A program made the translations under genes and the position numbers. From Azospirillum sp. B506 (GTDB lineage Bacteria > Pseudomonadota > Alphaproteobacteria > Azospirillales > Azospirillaceae): a stretch of DNA of 63,457 nt. The stretch covers positions 1-63,457 of the forward strand of contig NZ_BADK01000023.1 in the NCBI RefSeq assembly GCF_000333595.1. The letters are read 5' to 3'. Shown one piece after another: positions 52,123 to 61,621 of this stretch. A model generated the notes under the pieces. The model searched no databases. It was given only the letters and a program-made list of their open reading frames with translations, and was not told the DNA's origin. Each line of letters opens with the position of its first letter. Within the stretch, counting starts at the first letter, position 1.

Positions 52123-54192
52123 TCAGAGGGCGAGCTGGATGCGGTTTTCCTCATCCGGCCCGGCCTCCGCCGGGACGGCGCTGCAGATCAGCACCTCGTC
52201 GTCGGCGACATGGACGCCCGGTTCCCGGATATAGGTCACGGCGCCCTTGAGCAGCTTGGTCCGGCAGGTGCCGCAGGTGCCTTCGCGGCAACTGTACTCG
52301 GGATTCAGGCCGCGCGCCTCCGCCAGTTCCAGCAAGGTGCCGGACGCCGGTGTCCAGCGATCCTCCTTCATGGAGGTCATGAAGGCCACGGGCACCGGTT
52401 CGGTGGACGGCGGCGGGCGAATGGCGGCGGGGGCGGAACCGGCATCAACCGTGCGCTTCAACGACGACGGCCCGAAGGCTTCGGCATGGATCCGCCCGTC
52501 GGCGATGTTGCGGCCACGCAACCCGTCATAGAGCGCCTGCGTGAAGGCGGGCGGGCCGCACAGGTAGAAGTCGTAATCGTCGAACGGCAGGAAGCGGGTC
52601 AGCAGGGCCATGTCGATGCGGCCGGCCGCATCGTAATCGACACCCTCCGCCGCCGCGCTGGGATCGCTGAGAACCCGGATCCAGCGGACCTTCCCGTGCG
52701 CGGCGTCCACCAGATCGGCAATCTCGCGCTCGAAGGGACGGTCGGACTTGGAACGTGCGGCCTGGATCAGGATCGTCGGCCGCATCCGCTGCTTGCGCAG
52801 CCCCTCGTAGACGATGTGGCGCAGCATCGCCAGCAGCGGCGTGATCCCGATCCCGCCGGCCAGCAGGACCGCCGGCCTTGTTTCGTGCGGGTCGATGATG
52901 AAACCGCCGTCGGGAGCACGCGCTTCGATGAGGTCGCCGGCGTGGATGCTGTCATGGAGGTGACGCGAGACCAGCCCGTCCCGCTTGACGCTGATGCGGT
53001 AGAGACCGTCCGACGGCGCGGTGGACAGCGTATAGGTGCGGGTGATGGGCTTGTCCGTGCCGGGGACGGTCACACGGATCGGCAGATGCTGACCGGCGGC
53101 ATGGGGAAGCAGGCCCGCCCCATCGGCCGGCTGCAGGTGAAAGGAGCGGATCTCCGGCGTCTCGTCGGTGATCTTCGTCACGCGGTAGGGCCTCCAGCGC
53201 GTGGCGAGGTCGGCCGCCTGCAGGCGGCTTGCCGCCTCCGCCCAATCCCCGGTCATCAGCGAGCTGGGGGACCAGCCCTCCTTGCGGAACGACCAGCGCA
53301 GGGCCAGCGCCCCAGCCCGGCGCAGGATGCGGCGCGGCCGGAACGTCCACAGCCGCTCCGCCCCCTGGAACGCGGCGATCTCTGGCGAGTCCAGGAGCAC
53401 CTCGGCATCACCGGTCATCTGCAGCAGGCCGCCGCTTTCGTAATCGATGAAGACCAGACCCGCCTTGCCGTTCAGGACGATATTCCCGAGGGTCGAGAAA
53501 AAGAGGTTGCCGTTGAAGTCCGGCACCGTCAGCGTGCCATCCGCGGCGACGCGGACGAATCCAGCCTTGCCGCCGCGATGGGACACGTCGACCTGCCGGC
53601 GCTCCGCCCGGTCGGCATAGGTGGCGACGAAGAAGGCATCGGCCGCCCCGATCATGGCGCGTGCCGCCGGATCGAGCGCGGGCAGGTCCTCCACCACGCC
53701 GGTGAACGGATCCGCCGGATCCCGCGCATAGTCCAGATCGCGCAGCTGGATGTAGCGCGGGCAATTGCCGAAGCTCTGGTCGACATCGACCTGGAAACCG
53801 GCCTCAGTGGCGGTGACCACGCCATTCATGCGGTTGCGGCGCCGGGTATGCATCTCGATCCCCAGCAAACCGATGGGGTCGCCGTCCCGCATGCCCCCGC
53901 CCGCCGGATCGCCGGGCGCGGCCTGGGCGGCGATGTCGAGCCTCGTCGGCGTCGGCGACGACAGGAAACCCGGCTTGCCGACCAGCAACGTGGCCCACGG
54001 GTCGCCCGCGGGGTCGACGCTGCCCAGAACGATGAAGGGAAGCTGGGCATAGAAGTCGCGATGCTGGTCGGGCATGTGATCGCGGATCACCCGCTCGCCG
54101 ACCGCTTCCATCCGTTCGGCCACCCCCAGCTTCCGCTGGATGAACACCTCACCCTCGTGCCAGGTCGGCAGCGTCTTCAGTGTCGCGGTCAT
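52123..54192 (-). CDS. PNPOx-like / FAD-NAD(P)H reductase / [2Fe-2S] ferredoxin fusion
   Basis: 689 residues. Residues ~40-290 have a split-barrel flavin-binding fold like pyridoxamine-phosphate oxidases ('[20 protein letters not shown]'; '[20 protein letters not shown]'). About 335-570 is a ferredoxin-NADP reductase-type module with the FAD motif RTYTLS and NAD-binding [12 protein letters not shown]. The C-terminal ~90 residues are a plant-type ferredoxin with CREGTCGTC and a fourth cysteine in 'LICSAVP'. Electrons should flow from NAD(P)H to FAD to the iron-sulfur cluster. The terminal acceptor is unknown. It is next to a GST and downstream of a LysR gene, suggesting xenobiotic or oxidative-stress metabolism. 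Confidence 0.85.
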   Translation of the reverse strand: MTATLKTLPTWHEGEVFIQRKLGVAERMEAVGERVIRDHMPDQHRDFYAQLPFIVLGSVDPAGDPWATLLVGKPGFLSSPTPTRLDIAAQAAPGDPAGGGMRDGDPIGLLGIEMHTRRRNRMNGVVTATEAGFQVDVDQSFGNCPRYIQLRDLDYARDPADPFTGVVEDLPALDPAARAMIGAADAFFVATYADRAERRQVDVSHRGGKAGFVRVAADGTLTVPDFNGNLFFSTLGNIVLNGKAGLVFIDYESGGLLQMTGDAEVLLDSPEIAAFQGAERLWTFRPRRILRRAGALALRWSFRKEGWSPSSLMTGDWAEAASRLQAADLATRWRPYRVTKITDETPEIRSFHLQPADGAGLLPHAAGQHLPIRVTVPGTDKPITRTYTLSTAPSDGLYRISVKRDGLVSRHLHDSIHAGDLIEARAPDGGFIIDPHETRPAVLLAGGIGITPLLAMLRHIVYEGLRKQRMRPTILIQAARSKSDRPFEREIADLVDAAHGKVRWIRVLSDPSAAAEGVDYDAAGRIDMALLTRFLPFDDYDFYLCGPPAFTQALYDGLRGRNIADGRIHAEAFGPSSLKRTVDAGSAPAAIRPPPSTEPVPVAFMTSMKEDRWTPASGTLLELAEARGLNPEYSCREGTCGTCRTKLLKGAVTYIREPGVHVADDEVLICSAVPAEAGPDEENRIQLAL

Positions 54193-54238
54193 CGTCAGTG
54201 TCCTATGCTGGGGGTCGCAGGCAGGATGGGACTTCGGA

Positions 54239-54847
54239 TCAGGCCGTCAGCCCGGCCGGCGTCTGCGCGAAGGGAACGAAGCCCGGCAGCTCCTCGACGC
54301 GGCGGAGGAAACCCCTGACCGCCGGATAGCCGGAGAGATCGACGTTGCCTTCCGGTGCGCGGGCGACATAGCTGTAGATCGCGACATCCGCGATGGTCGG
54401 ACGGTCGCCGACCAGCCAGTCCTGTCCGCTCAACCGGCTTTCGAGCCGGCCCAGGAGGGTGTGCGCCCGGGCGATGACCTCGTCGGCGTTGAACTTCGCC
54501 CCGAACACGGTGATGAGCCGGGCCGCCGCCGGGCCGTAGGCGACCTCTCCGGCAGCCACGGAAAGCCAGCGCTGAACCGCCGCCGCACCGCTCGGGTCTT
54601 CCGGCAGCCAGTCGCCACCCCCCGCCTTCTTGGCGAGATAGACCAGGATCGCGTTCGAGTCGGCGATGACGACGCCGTCGTCGAGGACCGGCACCTGACC
54701 GAAGGGGTTGAGCTTCAGGAAGTCCGGGCTCTTGTGCTCGCCCGCCATCAGGTCGACCTCGACCAGTTCATGGGGCAGACCGAGCAGCGAGACGAACAGA
54801 CGCGCACGGTGCGCATGGCCCGACAGGGGATGATGATAGAGCTTCAT
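54239..54847 (-). CDS. Glutathione S-transferase
   Basis: 202 residues from ATG 54847, preceded by GGAGTTGGAC. The thioredoxin-like N-domain ([18 protein letters not shown]; '[12 protein letters not shown]'; '[12 protein letters not shown]') and the all-helical C-domain ('[19 protein letters not shown]') are complete. It conjugates or reduces electrophiles with glutathione. It is immediately upstream of the PNPOx/reductase fusion on the same strand and probably co-transcribed with it. Confidence 0.9.
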   Translation of the reverse strand: MKLYHHPLSGHAHRARLFVSLLGLPHELVEVDLMAGEHKSPDFLKLNPFGQVPVLDDGVVIADSNAILVYLAKKAGGGDWLPEDPSGAAAVQRWLSVAAGEVAYGPAAARLITVFGAKFNADEVIARAHTLLGRLESRLSGQDWLVGDRPTIADVAIYSYVARAPEGNVDLSGYPAVRGFLRRVEELPGFVPFAQTPAGLTA

Positions 54848-55046
54848 GTCCAACTCCGGTGATCCATCCAACGGGGTCATTCCCGTTGCGCATCACCAGA
54901 CTGAGCCATCCTCTTCCTGACGGGAATGACCGGGCTTGGCAGTTCATCATTGCATAGGATGAAATAATCCGCCGACTTCCGGCCGATCATGGCGGGCAAC
55001 GGAAGCAGAGCTTAGCGCGAAGCGACTCGGTACCGGAAAAGCAATT

Positions 55047-55083
55047 CAGCCGCCATCCCAAAGAGCAGAGATGACGGCTGAGA
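55047..55083 (-). terminator. Terminator of the small secreted-protein gene
   Basis: On the minus strand CAGCCGTCATC pairs with GATGGCGGCTG, then AATTGCTTTT follows. It lies 23 bp after the stop at 55106. Confidence 0.65.
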
Positions 55084-55105
55084 GAAAATCACGTTTGTCA
55101 ATCAA

Positions 55106-55465
55106 TCACTTGCGGGCACATTTTTTCAGATCGTCTTCGCTGATCGAGAATGCATAGGCTTCCGTTCCCGACAGGCTGACATTGCGCAAGACGCAGGTGC
55201 GGCCCTTCTTGTCCTTCATGCTGACATCCCATGTGCCGGGCTTCACGTCGCTGAGTTTCAGCCGTTCGTCGGCCTCGACCGTCTTGTCCTTGTCGTTCAG
55301 CGTCTGATTCTTGCCCCATTTGTTCGTGCCGGGTTCGGCCAGCTTCAACTCCGTGATGGTTTCGCTGGTCAGGTTCCAGAACTTCAACGTCTGGGCTGTC
55401 TGGGCATGGGCGGCCGTGGTCAGCGATCCTGCGCAAAGGCAGAGAATAAGGCCGTATCTCTTCAT
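55106..55465 (-). CDS. Small secreted protein of unknown function
   Basis: 119 residues from ATG 55465, with AAGGGGGAAACACC upstream. A clear signal peptide (MKRYGLILCLCAGSLTTAAHA) precedes ~98 residues, cut after AHA. The mature part begins TLKFWNLTSETITELKLAEPG, shown in parts TLKFWNLTSE / TITELKLAEPG, and carries two cysteines (CVLRN and KKCARK) that could form a disulfide. The small beta-rich pattern resembles proteins described only as hypothetical periplasmic proteins. No family role is known to me. Confidence 0.65.
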   Translation of the reverse strand: MKRYGLILCLCAGSLTTAAHAQTAQTLKFWNLTSETITELKLAEPGTNKWGKNQTLNDKDKTVEADERLKLSDVKPGTWDVSMKDKKGRTCVLRNVSLSGTEAYAFSISEDDLKKCARK

Positions 55466-55651
55466 GGTGTTTCCCCCTTGGATTATGCCGGCACCCCAGT
55501 GTGGCCATGGCTCAGGGGAAGCGAAATTGGACATTGGAATTAGTTGGCCACGCGAACAGGTGCCGTCGGGGTGCAGCGGCGCGGATGTGGCCCTCGGCAA
55601 AGCTGCAACGTGAAGTCCGTGCCCCGCATAATTGATGCGATGCAGCACCGC
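55466..55651. other. Divergent intergenic region
   Basis: About 190 bp shared by the leftward secreted-protein gene and the ribose operon; the rbs operator lies at its right end. Confidence 0.4.
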
Positions 55652-55671
55652 AAACGTTTGCGCAAACGTTT
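55652..55671. promoter_or_regulatory. LacI/RbsR-type operator of the ribose operon
   Basis: AAACGTTTGCGCAAACGTTT is a perfect 20-bp palindrome with a central CG, the hallmark of LacI-family sites. It lies 48 bp upstream of rbsD. The LacI-type regulator encoded inside the operon is the probable ligand. Confidence 0.82.
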
Positions 55672-55719
55672 CGATGGCGCTAGGGTCCGGCCGTCCCGCC
55701 CAGTTGGAGCCGCTTTGCC

Positions 55720-56139
55720 ATGAAACGGATTGGCCTTCTCAATGCCCCGCTCAGCCACGCGATTGCGTCTCTGGGCCATACGCAGGCGTTGGTCATCGCC
55801 GATGCGGGACTGCCGATTCCGGCCGGGCCGGAGCGCATCGACCTCGCGGTGACGCCGGGCCTGCCCTCCTTCCTCCAGATTCTCGACGCGGTGGCGGAGG
55901 AGATGATGGTGGAGCGCGTGGTGATCGCGCGCGAGATGGTGACGGCGAACCCGTCGCTGCGCGCCCAGCTGTCGGTGCGCCTGGACCGCATGGCGGCGGA
56001 GCAGGGCCGGCCCATCGCGCTGGACGAAGTGCCTCATGAGGAGTTCAAGCGGCTGACCGCATCCTCCGCCGCGGTGGTGCGCACGGGCGAGTGCAGCCCC
56101 TACGCCAACATCCTTCTCTATTCCGGCGTAACCTTCTGA
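55720..56139 (+). CDS. rbsD: D-ribose pyranase
   Basis: 139 residues with the RbsD/FucU pattern: NAPLSHAIASLGHTQALVIADAGLPIP (shown in parts NAPLSHAIASLGH / TQALVIADAGLPIP) containing the catalytic H20, and the C-terminal RTGECSPYANILLYSGV. It interconverts beta-pyranose and furanose ribose so that transported sugar can be phosphorylated. It is the first gene of the rbs operon. Confidence 0.95.
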   Translation: MKRIGLLNAPLSHAIASLGHTQALVIADAGLPIPAGPERIDLAVTPGLPSFLQILDAVAEEMMVERVVIAREMVTANPSLRAQLSVRLDRMAAEQGRPIALDEVPHEEFKRLTASSAAVVRTGECSPYANILLYSGVTF

Positions 56140-56153
56140 CCGGGGAGAGCGCG

Positions 56154-57650
56154 ATGGATCCCCAGTCCGGATTCCTGCTCGACCTCAAGGGGGTCGGCAA
56201 GGGCTTCAACGGCGTGACCGTGCTCGACGGGGTGGATTTCCGCCTGCGTGGCGGCGAGATCATGGCCCTGATCGGCGAGAATGGCGCCGGCAAATCGACG
56301 TTGATGCGGATCATCACCGGCATCGTCCAGCCCGATTCCGCCAGTGCGATGATGTTCCGCGGGCAATCGGTGAGGTTCACCGCTCCGCGACAGGCGATCG
56401 ACGCCGGCATCGCGATGATCCACCAGGAACTGAACCTGCTGCCCCATCTGTCGGTGGCCGACAACATCTGGCTGGGACGGGAGCCACGCAACCGGCTGGG
56501 CCTGATCGACCGCGGCCGCATGCGGCGCGAGGCCAAGGCCCTGCTGGAGCGGCTGCGCCAGACCATCGACCCCGACCGCGCGGTCGGAAGCCTCAGCGTC
56601 GGCCAGCAGCAGATGGTGGAGATCGCCCGCGCGCTGTCGCTGAACGCCGAACTCATCATCATGGACGAGCCGACCGACGCCCTGACCGACGTCGAGACCG
56701 CCGTCCTGTTCGAGGTGATCCGCGCCCTGAAGGCGGACGGCAAGGGGATCGTCTACATCTCGCACCGGCTGGGCGAGATCTTCGCGCTGTGCGACAGCGT
56801 CACCGTGCTGCGCGACGGCCACATGGTCCATCGCGGCGCCGTCGCCGATCTCGACGAGGCGGCGCTGATCCGCCACATGGTCGGCCGCTCCATCACCGAC
56901 CAGTATCCCTACCTGCCCTGCCCCGCCGGGCCGGAGCGGCTGGCTGTCGAAGGCGTCAGCGCCGATGGCGTGACGGATGTCAGCTTCACCGCCGCGGGTG
57001 GCGAGATCCTTGGGTTTGCCGGGCTGATGGGTGCCGGCCGGACCGAACTGGGCAAGGCGATCTTCGGCGCCAGCCGTCTGCGTGCCGGCAGCGTCCGCGT
57101 CGATGGGACGGAGGTGCGGCTGCGCCATCCCCGCGACGGCGTGGCCGCCGGCATCGCCTATGTGCCGGAGGACCGCAAGGCCGAAGGGCTGATCCAGGGC
57201 CATTCGATCCGCACCAACATGTCGCTGGCCGCGCTGAAGCAGCTTTGCGGTCCGGCCGGCGTCGTCCGCCAGACCGACGAGCGGACGGCGGTCGACCGCT
57301 TCATGGCCGCCTTCGCCGTCAAGGCACATGGCATCGGGGCGGAGGTGCGGACCCTGTCCGGCGGCAACCAGCAGAAGATCTCGCTGGCCAAGGCGCTGAT
57401 GCTGTCGCCCAAGGTGGTGATCCTGGACGAGCCGACGCGCGGCGTCGATGTCGGCGCCCGCCGGGAGATCTACGGCCTCATCAACGACCTGAAGGCCAAG
57501 GGCCTGTGCATCCTGCTGATGTCTTCTGACATGCCGGAGCTGCTGGGCCTGTCCGACCGCATCCTCGTCATGGCGGGCGGGCGGATCACCGGCCGCTTCG
57601 CCCGCGACGAGGCGACCCAGGAAAAGATCATGGCCTGCGCCATCGCTTGA
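56154..57650 (+). CDS. rbsA: Ribose ABC transporter ATP-binding protein
   Basis: 498 residues from ATG 56154 (ribosome-binding GGGGAGAGCG), 14 bp after rbsD. Two ABC domains: the first with Walker A GENGAGKS (41-48), signature LSVGQQQ and 'LIIMDEPTDALT'; the second with the degenerate P-loop GLMGAGRTELGK and an intact signature LSGGNQQK with 'VVILDEPTRGVDVG'. This is the standard architecture of sugar ABC ATPases of the RbsA/XylG type. Confidence 0.95.
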   Translation: MDPQSGFLLDLKGVGKGFNGVTVLDGVDFRLRGGEIMALIGENGAGKSTLMRIITGIVQPDSASAMMFRGQSVRFTAPRQAIDAGIAMIHQELNLLPHLSVADNIWLGREPRNRLGLIDRGRMRREAKALLERLRQTIDPDRAVGSLSVGQQQMVEIARALSLNAELIIMDEPTDALTDVETAVLFEVIRALKADGKGIVYISHRLGEIFALCDSVTVLRDGHMVHRGAVADLDEAALIRHMVGRSITDQYPYLPCPAGPERLAVEGVSADGVTDVSFTAAGGEILGFAGLMGAGRTELGKAIFGASRLRAGSVRVDGTEVRLRHPRDGVAAGIAYVPEDRKAEGLIQGHSIRTNMSLAALKQLCGPAGVVRQTDERTAVDRFMAAFAVKAHGIGAEVRTLSGGNQQKISLAKALMLSPKVVILDEPTRGVDVGARREIYGLINDLKAKGLCILLMSSDMPELLGLSDRILVMAGGRITGRFARDEATQEKIMACAIA

Positions 57651-57671
57651 CGGCCAGGAAGAGAGACGACG

Positions 57672-58612
57672 ATGACCACGCTGATACGCTTCCTGTCCCG
57701 CAACAAGCCGCTGGTCGGCCTGGTCGTGCTGATGGCGGCCGTCGCCGTCCTCAGCCCCAGCTTCATGACCGTCGACAATCTGCTGAACATCCTGCGGCAG
57801 ACCTCGATCAACGCGGTGATCGCGGTGGGCATGACCTACGTCATCCTGTCCGGCGGCATCGACCTGTCGGTCGGCTCGGTGCTGGCCTTTTGCGGCGCCG
57901 TCTGCGCCTGGCTGGTGGCCGGCGACCTGTCGATCTGGCTGGCGATCCCCCTCACCCTGCTGCTGGGTGCCGGGCTGGGCGCCGTCAACGGCGTCGTCAT
58001 CGGCACCGGTGGGGTGCAGCCCTTCGTCGCCACGCTGGTCGCCATGACCATGCTGCGCGGCGCCACCCTGGTCTTCACCGACGGACGGCCGATCACCACC
58101 GGGACCGGCGCAGCGGCCGATGCGTTCTGGAGCGTCGGCGGCGGCTATCTGCTCGGCATTCCGGTGCCGGTGGTGGTGGCGGCGGTGGTCTTCGCCATCT
58201 GCGGCCTGATCCTGACCCGCACCCGCTTCGGCCGCTACACCTATGCGGTCGGCGGCAACGAGGTGGTGGCACGGCTGTCCGGCATCCGCGTCAATCTTGA
58301 GAAGACGACGATCTATGCCCTGTCGGGCCTGCTGGCTGCGCTGGCCGGCGTCATCCTGACGGCGCGGTTGAAAGTGCGCAGCCGACCGCCGGCGCCGGGT
58401 ACGAGCTGGACGCCATCGCCGCCGTCGTGGTCGGCGGCACCAGCCTGTCCGGCGGCAAGGGCACCCTGTTCGGCACGCTGGTCGGCGCCCTCATCATCGG
58501 CGTGCTGAACAACGCGCTGAACCTGATGGACGTCTCCTCCTATTACCAGATGATCGCCAAAGGCGCGGTCATCCTGCTCGCGGTGCTCGCCGACAGCCGC
58601 AAGTCGCCGTGA
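57672..58612 (+). pseudogene. rbsC: Ribose ABC transporter permease, frameshifted
   Basis: The N-terminal ~233 residues are normal RbsC: 'NLLNILRQTSINAVIAVGMT', 'ILSGGIDLSVGSVLAF' and 'RFGRYTYAVGGNEVVARLSGI'. At 58371-58373 one base is missing relative to the family (CGG TTG AA-AGT GCG CAG). The -1 phase then gives a false tail to a stop at 58508, while the true C-terminus ([20 protein letters not shown] ... [14 protein letters not shown]) continues in the other frame to 58612. Either a real inactivating mutation or an assembly error. If real, ribose import by this system is lost. Confidence 0.88.
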
Positions 58613-58697
58613 GGCGGCCGTTTCACCAGATCGGCATCTCCGGTCCAATTGCCTGCTCCAGTCACGCCAACAAGAATGATGAGGAAGGAATCCAACC

Positions 58698-59579
58698 ATG
58701 CGTAAGCTTCTGACCGTGGCCACCGTCGCCGCCTCCGCCCTGCTCGCCTCCGCCAACGCCCAGGCGGCCGACACCATCGCCCTGGTCGTCTCCACCCTCA
58801 ACAACCCCTTCTTCGTCACGCTGAAGAACGGGGCGGAGACCAAGGCCAAGGCGCTGGGCTACAATCTGCTGGTCCTCGATTCCCAGAACGACCCGGCCAA
58901 GGAACTGGCCAATGTCGAGGACGTGGTGAACAAGAAGGTCAAGCTGCTGCTGGTCAACCCGACCGATTCCGACGCCGTGCGTTCGGCGGTCCGTTCGGCC
59001 AACCGCGCCAAGATTCCGGTGGTGACGCTCGACCGTTCGGCCAATGGCGGCGAAGTCGCCTCCCACATCGCCTCCGACAACGTCGCCGGCGGCCGGATGG
59101 CCGGCCAGCTGGTGGTCGACATGCTGAAGGGCCAGGGTGCCGTGGTCGAACTGCAGGGCCTGCCGGGCGCCTCGGCCGCCCGCGACCGCGGCAAGGGCTT
59201 CCATGATGTGGTGGACAAGGCCAGCGGCCTGAAGGTGGTGGCGAGCCAGCCGGCCGACTTCGACCGTACCAAGGCGCTGAACGTGATGGAGAACATCCTC
59301 CAGGCCCAGCAGAAGATCGACGTGGTCTTCGCCCACAATGACGAGATGGCGCTGGGCGCCGCCAAGGCGATCCAGGCTTCGGGCCGCAAGATCCCGGTCG
59401 TCGGCTTCGACGGCACCGACGAGGGTGTGGCGGCGGTCAATGCCGGCGCCCTGGCGGCGACGGTCGCCCAGCAGGCCGGCCTGATCGGCGAGAAGGGTGT
59501 CGAGACCGCCGACAAGGTGCTGAAGGGCGAGAAGGTCCCGGCCTTCACCCCGGTCGAGTTGAAGATGGTGACGAAGTAA
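58698..59579 (+). CDS. rbsB: Ribose ABC transporter substrate-binding protein
   Basis: 293 residues with a cleavable signal peptide (cut near 'NAQAAD'). The mature sequence has the RbsB pattern: '[20 protein letters not shown]', '[11 protein letters not shown]', '[11 protein letters not shown]', '[16 protein letters not shown]' and '[10 protein letters not shown]'. It is the periplasmic ribose receptor for RbsAC. A strong hairpin follows the stop and may stabilise its message, because binding proteins are needed in excess. Confidence 0.94.
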   Translation: MRKLLTVATVAASALLASANAQAADTIALVVSTLNNPFFVTLKNGAETKAKALGYNLLVLDSQNDPAKELANVEDVVNKKVKLLLVNPTDSDAVRSAVRSANRAKIPVVTLDRSANGGEVASHIASDNVAGGRMAGQLVVDMLKGQGAVVELQGLPGASAARDRGKGFHDVVDKASGLKVVASQPADFDRTKALNVMENILQAQQKIDVVFAHNDEMALGAAKAIQASGRKIPVVGFDGTDEGVAAVNAGALAATVAQQAGLIGEKGVETADKVLKGEKVPAFTPVELKMVTK

Positions 59580-59588
59580 GGCACAGCC

Positions 59589-59631
59589 CGTCCCTGCCGG
59601 CGCGACCGAGAAGGGGGCGCCGGCAGGGACG
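59589..59631 (+). terminator. Intercistronic hairpin after rbsB
   Basis: A perfect 15-bp stem (CGTCCCTGCCGGCGC / GCGCCGGCAGGGACG) with a 13-base loop starts 9 bp after the rbsB stop. No T-run follows, so partial termination or 3'-end protection of the rbsDACB message is more likely than full termination. Confidence 0.75.
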
Positions 59632-59656
59632 GATCGTGTTAGGGGGGAGCGGCGGC

Positions 59657-60685
59657 ATGGTGACGATCAGGGATGTGGCCCGCGAGGCCGGCGTGTCGAT
59701 GAGCACCGTCTCCCACGTCATCAACGCCACCCGCTTCGTGGCGCCGGAAACCGAACAGCTGGTTCGCGCCGTCATCGACCGGCTGGGCTACACGCCGAAC
59801 GGCATCGCACGCGCGCTGAAGGGCAACCGCACCCGCACGCTCGGGATGATCGTCACGGCGAGTTCCAACCCCTTCTTCGCCCATGTGATCCATGGGCTGG
59901 AGACGGTCAGTTCCGACCGCGGCTACAGCCTGATCCTGTGCAACACCGACGACGAGCCGGACAAGCAGCTACGCGCGTTCGAGGCGCTGCACAACCGCCG
60001 GATCGACGGGCTTGCGGTGATGACCAGCAACGCCGATCCCGGCTTCCTCGACGACGTGCAGGGCCGCGCCAAAGACCTGCCGCTGCTGCTGCTCGACACC
60101 GATCCGCGGCCCGGCGCCTGTGCGGTGACCGACGATTCGGTGTTGGGCGGGCGGCTCGCGGCCCGGCTGCTGGCCGGGCGCGGCTTCCGCCGCATCGCCT
60201 GCATAACCGGTCCGGGACGCCACCCACGCTCCCGCGCCCGGCTGGCCGGCTTCGTCCAGGAGCTGGGAGACGCCGGCCTGAGACTGGAGCCCGCCCTGCT
60301 GCGCGAGGCCGACCTGACCATTGCCGGCGGCTATGCCGCCGCCGCGGATCTGCTCGATGTGTCGGATCGGGTGCCGGAGCGGCCTGAGGCGATCTTCGCC
60401 TTCAACGACCTGATGGCGGCCGGCGTCCTGCGCGCTGCCGCCGAGCGCGGACTGGCCGTTCCGGACCGGCTGTCGGTGCTGGGCTATGACGACATCGAAC
60501 TGGCCGCCTATCTCACCCCGCCGCTCTCCACCATCCGCCAATCGGCGGGCCTGCTGGGCGCCCGTGCGGCGGAATTGCTGATCGACCATCTGGAAGACGG
60601 CCGGGCCCTGCCCGACCTGTTGTCCCTGCCGCCCGACCTCGTGCTCCGCGCCTCGGTCGGCTGGCCCTGCGCGAGGCTTTCATGA
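59657..60685 (+). CDS. rbsR: LacI-family repressor of the ribose operon
   Basis: 342 residues from ATG 59657. N-terminal LacI HTH (MVTIRDVAREAGVSMSTVSH) with hinge 'YTPNGIARALKGNRT', followed by a periplasmic-binding-protein-like effector domain ('LGMIVTASSNPFFAHVIHGL'; 'IFAFNDLMAAGVL'; 'SVLGYDDIELAAYLTPPL'). It probably binds the palindrome at 55652-55671 and releases it when ribose or ribose-5-phosphate is bound. It overlaps rbsK by 4 bp. Confidence 0.92.
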   Translation: MVTIRDVAREAGVSMSTVSHVINATRFVAPETEQLVRAVIDRLGYTPNGIARALKGNRTRTLGMIVTASSNPFFAHVIHGLETVSSDRGYSLILCNTDDEPDKQLRAFEALHNRRIDGLAVMTSNADPGFLDDVQGRAKDLPLLLLDTDPRPGACAVTDDSVLGGRLAARLLAGRGFRRIACITGPGRHPRSRARLAGFVQELGDAGLRLEPALLREADLTIAGGYAAAADLLDVSDRVPERPEAIFAFNDLMAAGVLRAAAERGLAVPDRLSVLGYDDIELAAYLTPPLSTIRQSAGLLGARAAELLIDHLEDGRALPDLLSLPPDLVLRASVGWPCARLS

Positions 60686-61608
60686 CTTCCAATCGCCCCA
60701 TCGTCGTCTTCGGCAGCGTCAACATCGACGTCTGCGCCTATTCCGACCGGCTTCCGCGTCCCGGCGAAACCGTGCACGGCACCGGCTATGCCATGGGGCT
60801 GGGCGGCAAGGGCGCCAACCAGGCCGCCGCTGCCGCCCGCCTGGGCGGAACGGTCGAGATGGTCGGCCGCACCGGCGGCGATGCCTTCGGCGAGATGGCA
60901 CGCAGCCGGCTGGCCGGCTTCGGCGTGCGGACCGGCCATCTGTCGAACGATCCGGCCCACCCCACCGGCATCGCGGTGATCGGTGTCGAAGGCTCCGGCG
61001 AGAACTGCATCACGGTGATCGGCGGCGCCAACATGGCGGTCGGCGAGCAGGACGTGGCGCAGGCCGCCCCGCTGTTCGGCAGCGCCGCCGTGCTGCTGCT
61101 TCAGCTTGAAATCCCGCTCGCCGCCGGGCTGGCCGCCGCCTCCGCGGTGCGCGCGGGCGGCGGGCGCATCATCCTGGATCCGGCGCCGGCCCCGCATGGC
61201 GGGTTTGCCGCCGACGTCTTCCGCGCCGTCGATGCCATGACGCCGAACGAGACCGAGACCGAGGCCCTGGTCGGGCTGCGGCCGACGACGCCGGACGAGG
61301 CCGCCGTCGCCGCGGAGCGGCTGGCGGAGCGCGGTCTGTCCATCGCCATCGTCAAGCTGGGCGCCAAGGGCGTCTTCTACCGGGGCCTGGGCCAGCAGGG
61401 CTTCATTCCGCCCTTCCCGGTGACGGCCATCGATACGGTGGCGGCGGGGGACTGCTTCAACGGCGGGCTGGCCTTCGCGCTGGCGCGGGGCGACGATCTG
61501 GCTGCGGCGGTCCGCTTCGCCGCCGCCTGCGGTGCGCTCGCCACCACCCGCGCCGGTGCCGCGGACTCGGCCGCGACGCTGGCGGAGGTGACGGCGCTGC
61601 TGGGGTGA
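60682..61608 (+). CDS. rbsK: Ribokinase
   Basis: 308 residues. PfkB-family motifs: GLGGKGANQA (about 39-48), 'MTPNETET', and the catalytic loop DTVAAGDCFNGG with base D257. It phosphorylates ribose to ribose-5-phosphate. Last gene of the rbsDACBRK operon, overlapping rbsR by ATGA. Confidence 0.94.
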   Translation: MTSNRPIVVFGSVNIDVCAYSDRLPRPGETVHGTGYAMGLGGKGANQAAAAARLGGTVEMVGRTGGDAFGEMARSRLAGFGVRTGHLSNDPAHPTGIAVIGVEGSGENCITVIGGANMAVGEQDVAQAAPLFGSAAVLLLQLEIPLAAGLAAASAVRAGGGRIILDPAPAPHGGFAADVFRAVDAMTPNETETEALVGLRPTTPDEAAVAAERLAERGLSIAIVKLGAKGVFYRGLGQQGFIPPFPVTAIDTVAAGDCFNGGLAFALARGDDLAAAVRFAAACGALATTRAGAADSAATLAEVTALLG

Positions 61609-61621
61609 CCTCCTTCCGCCG

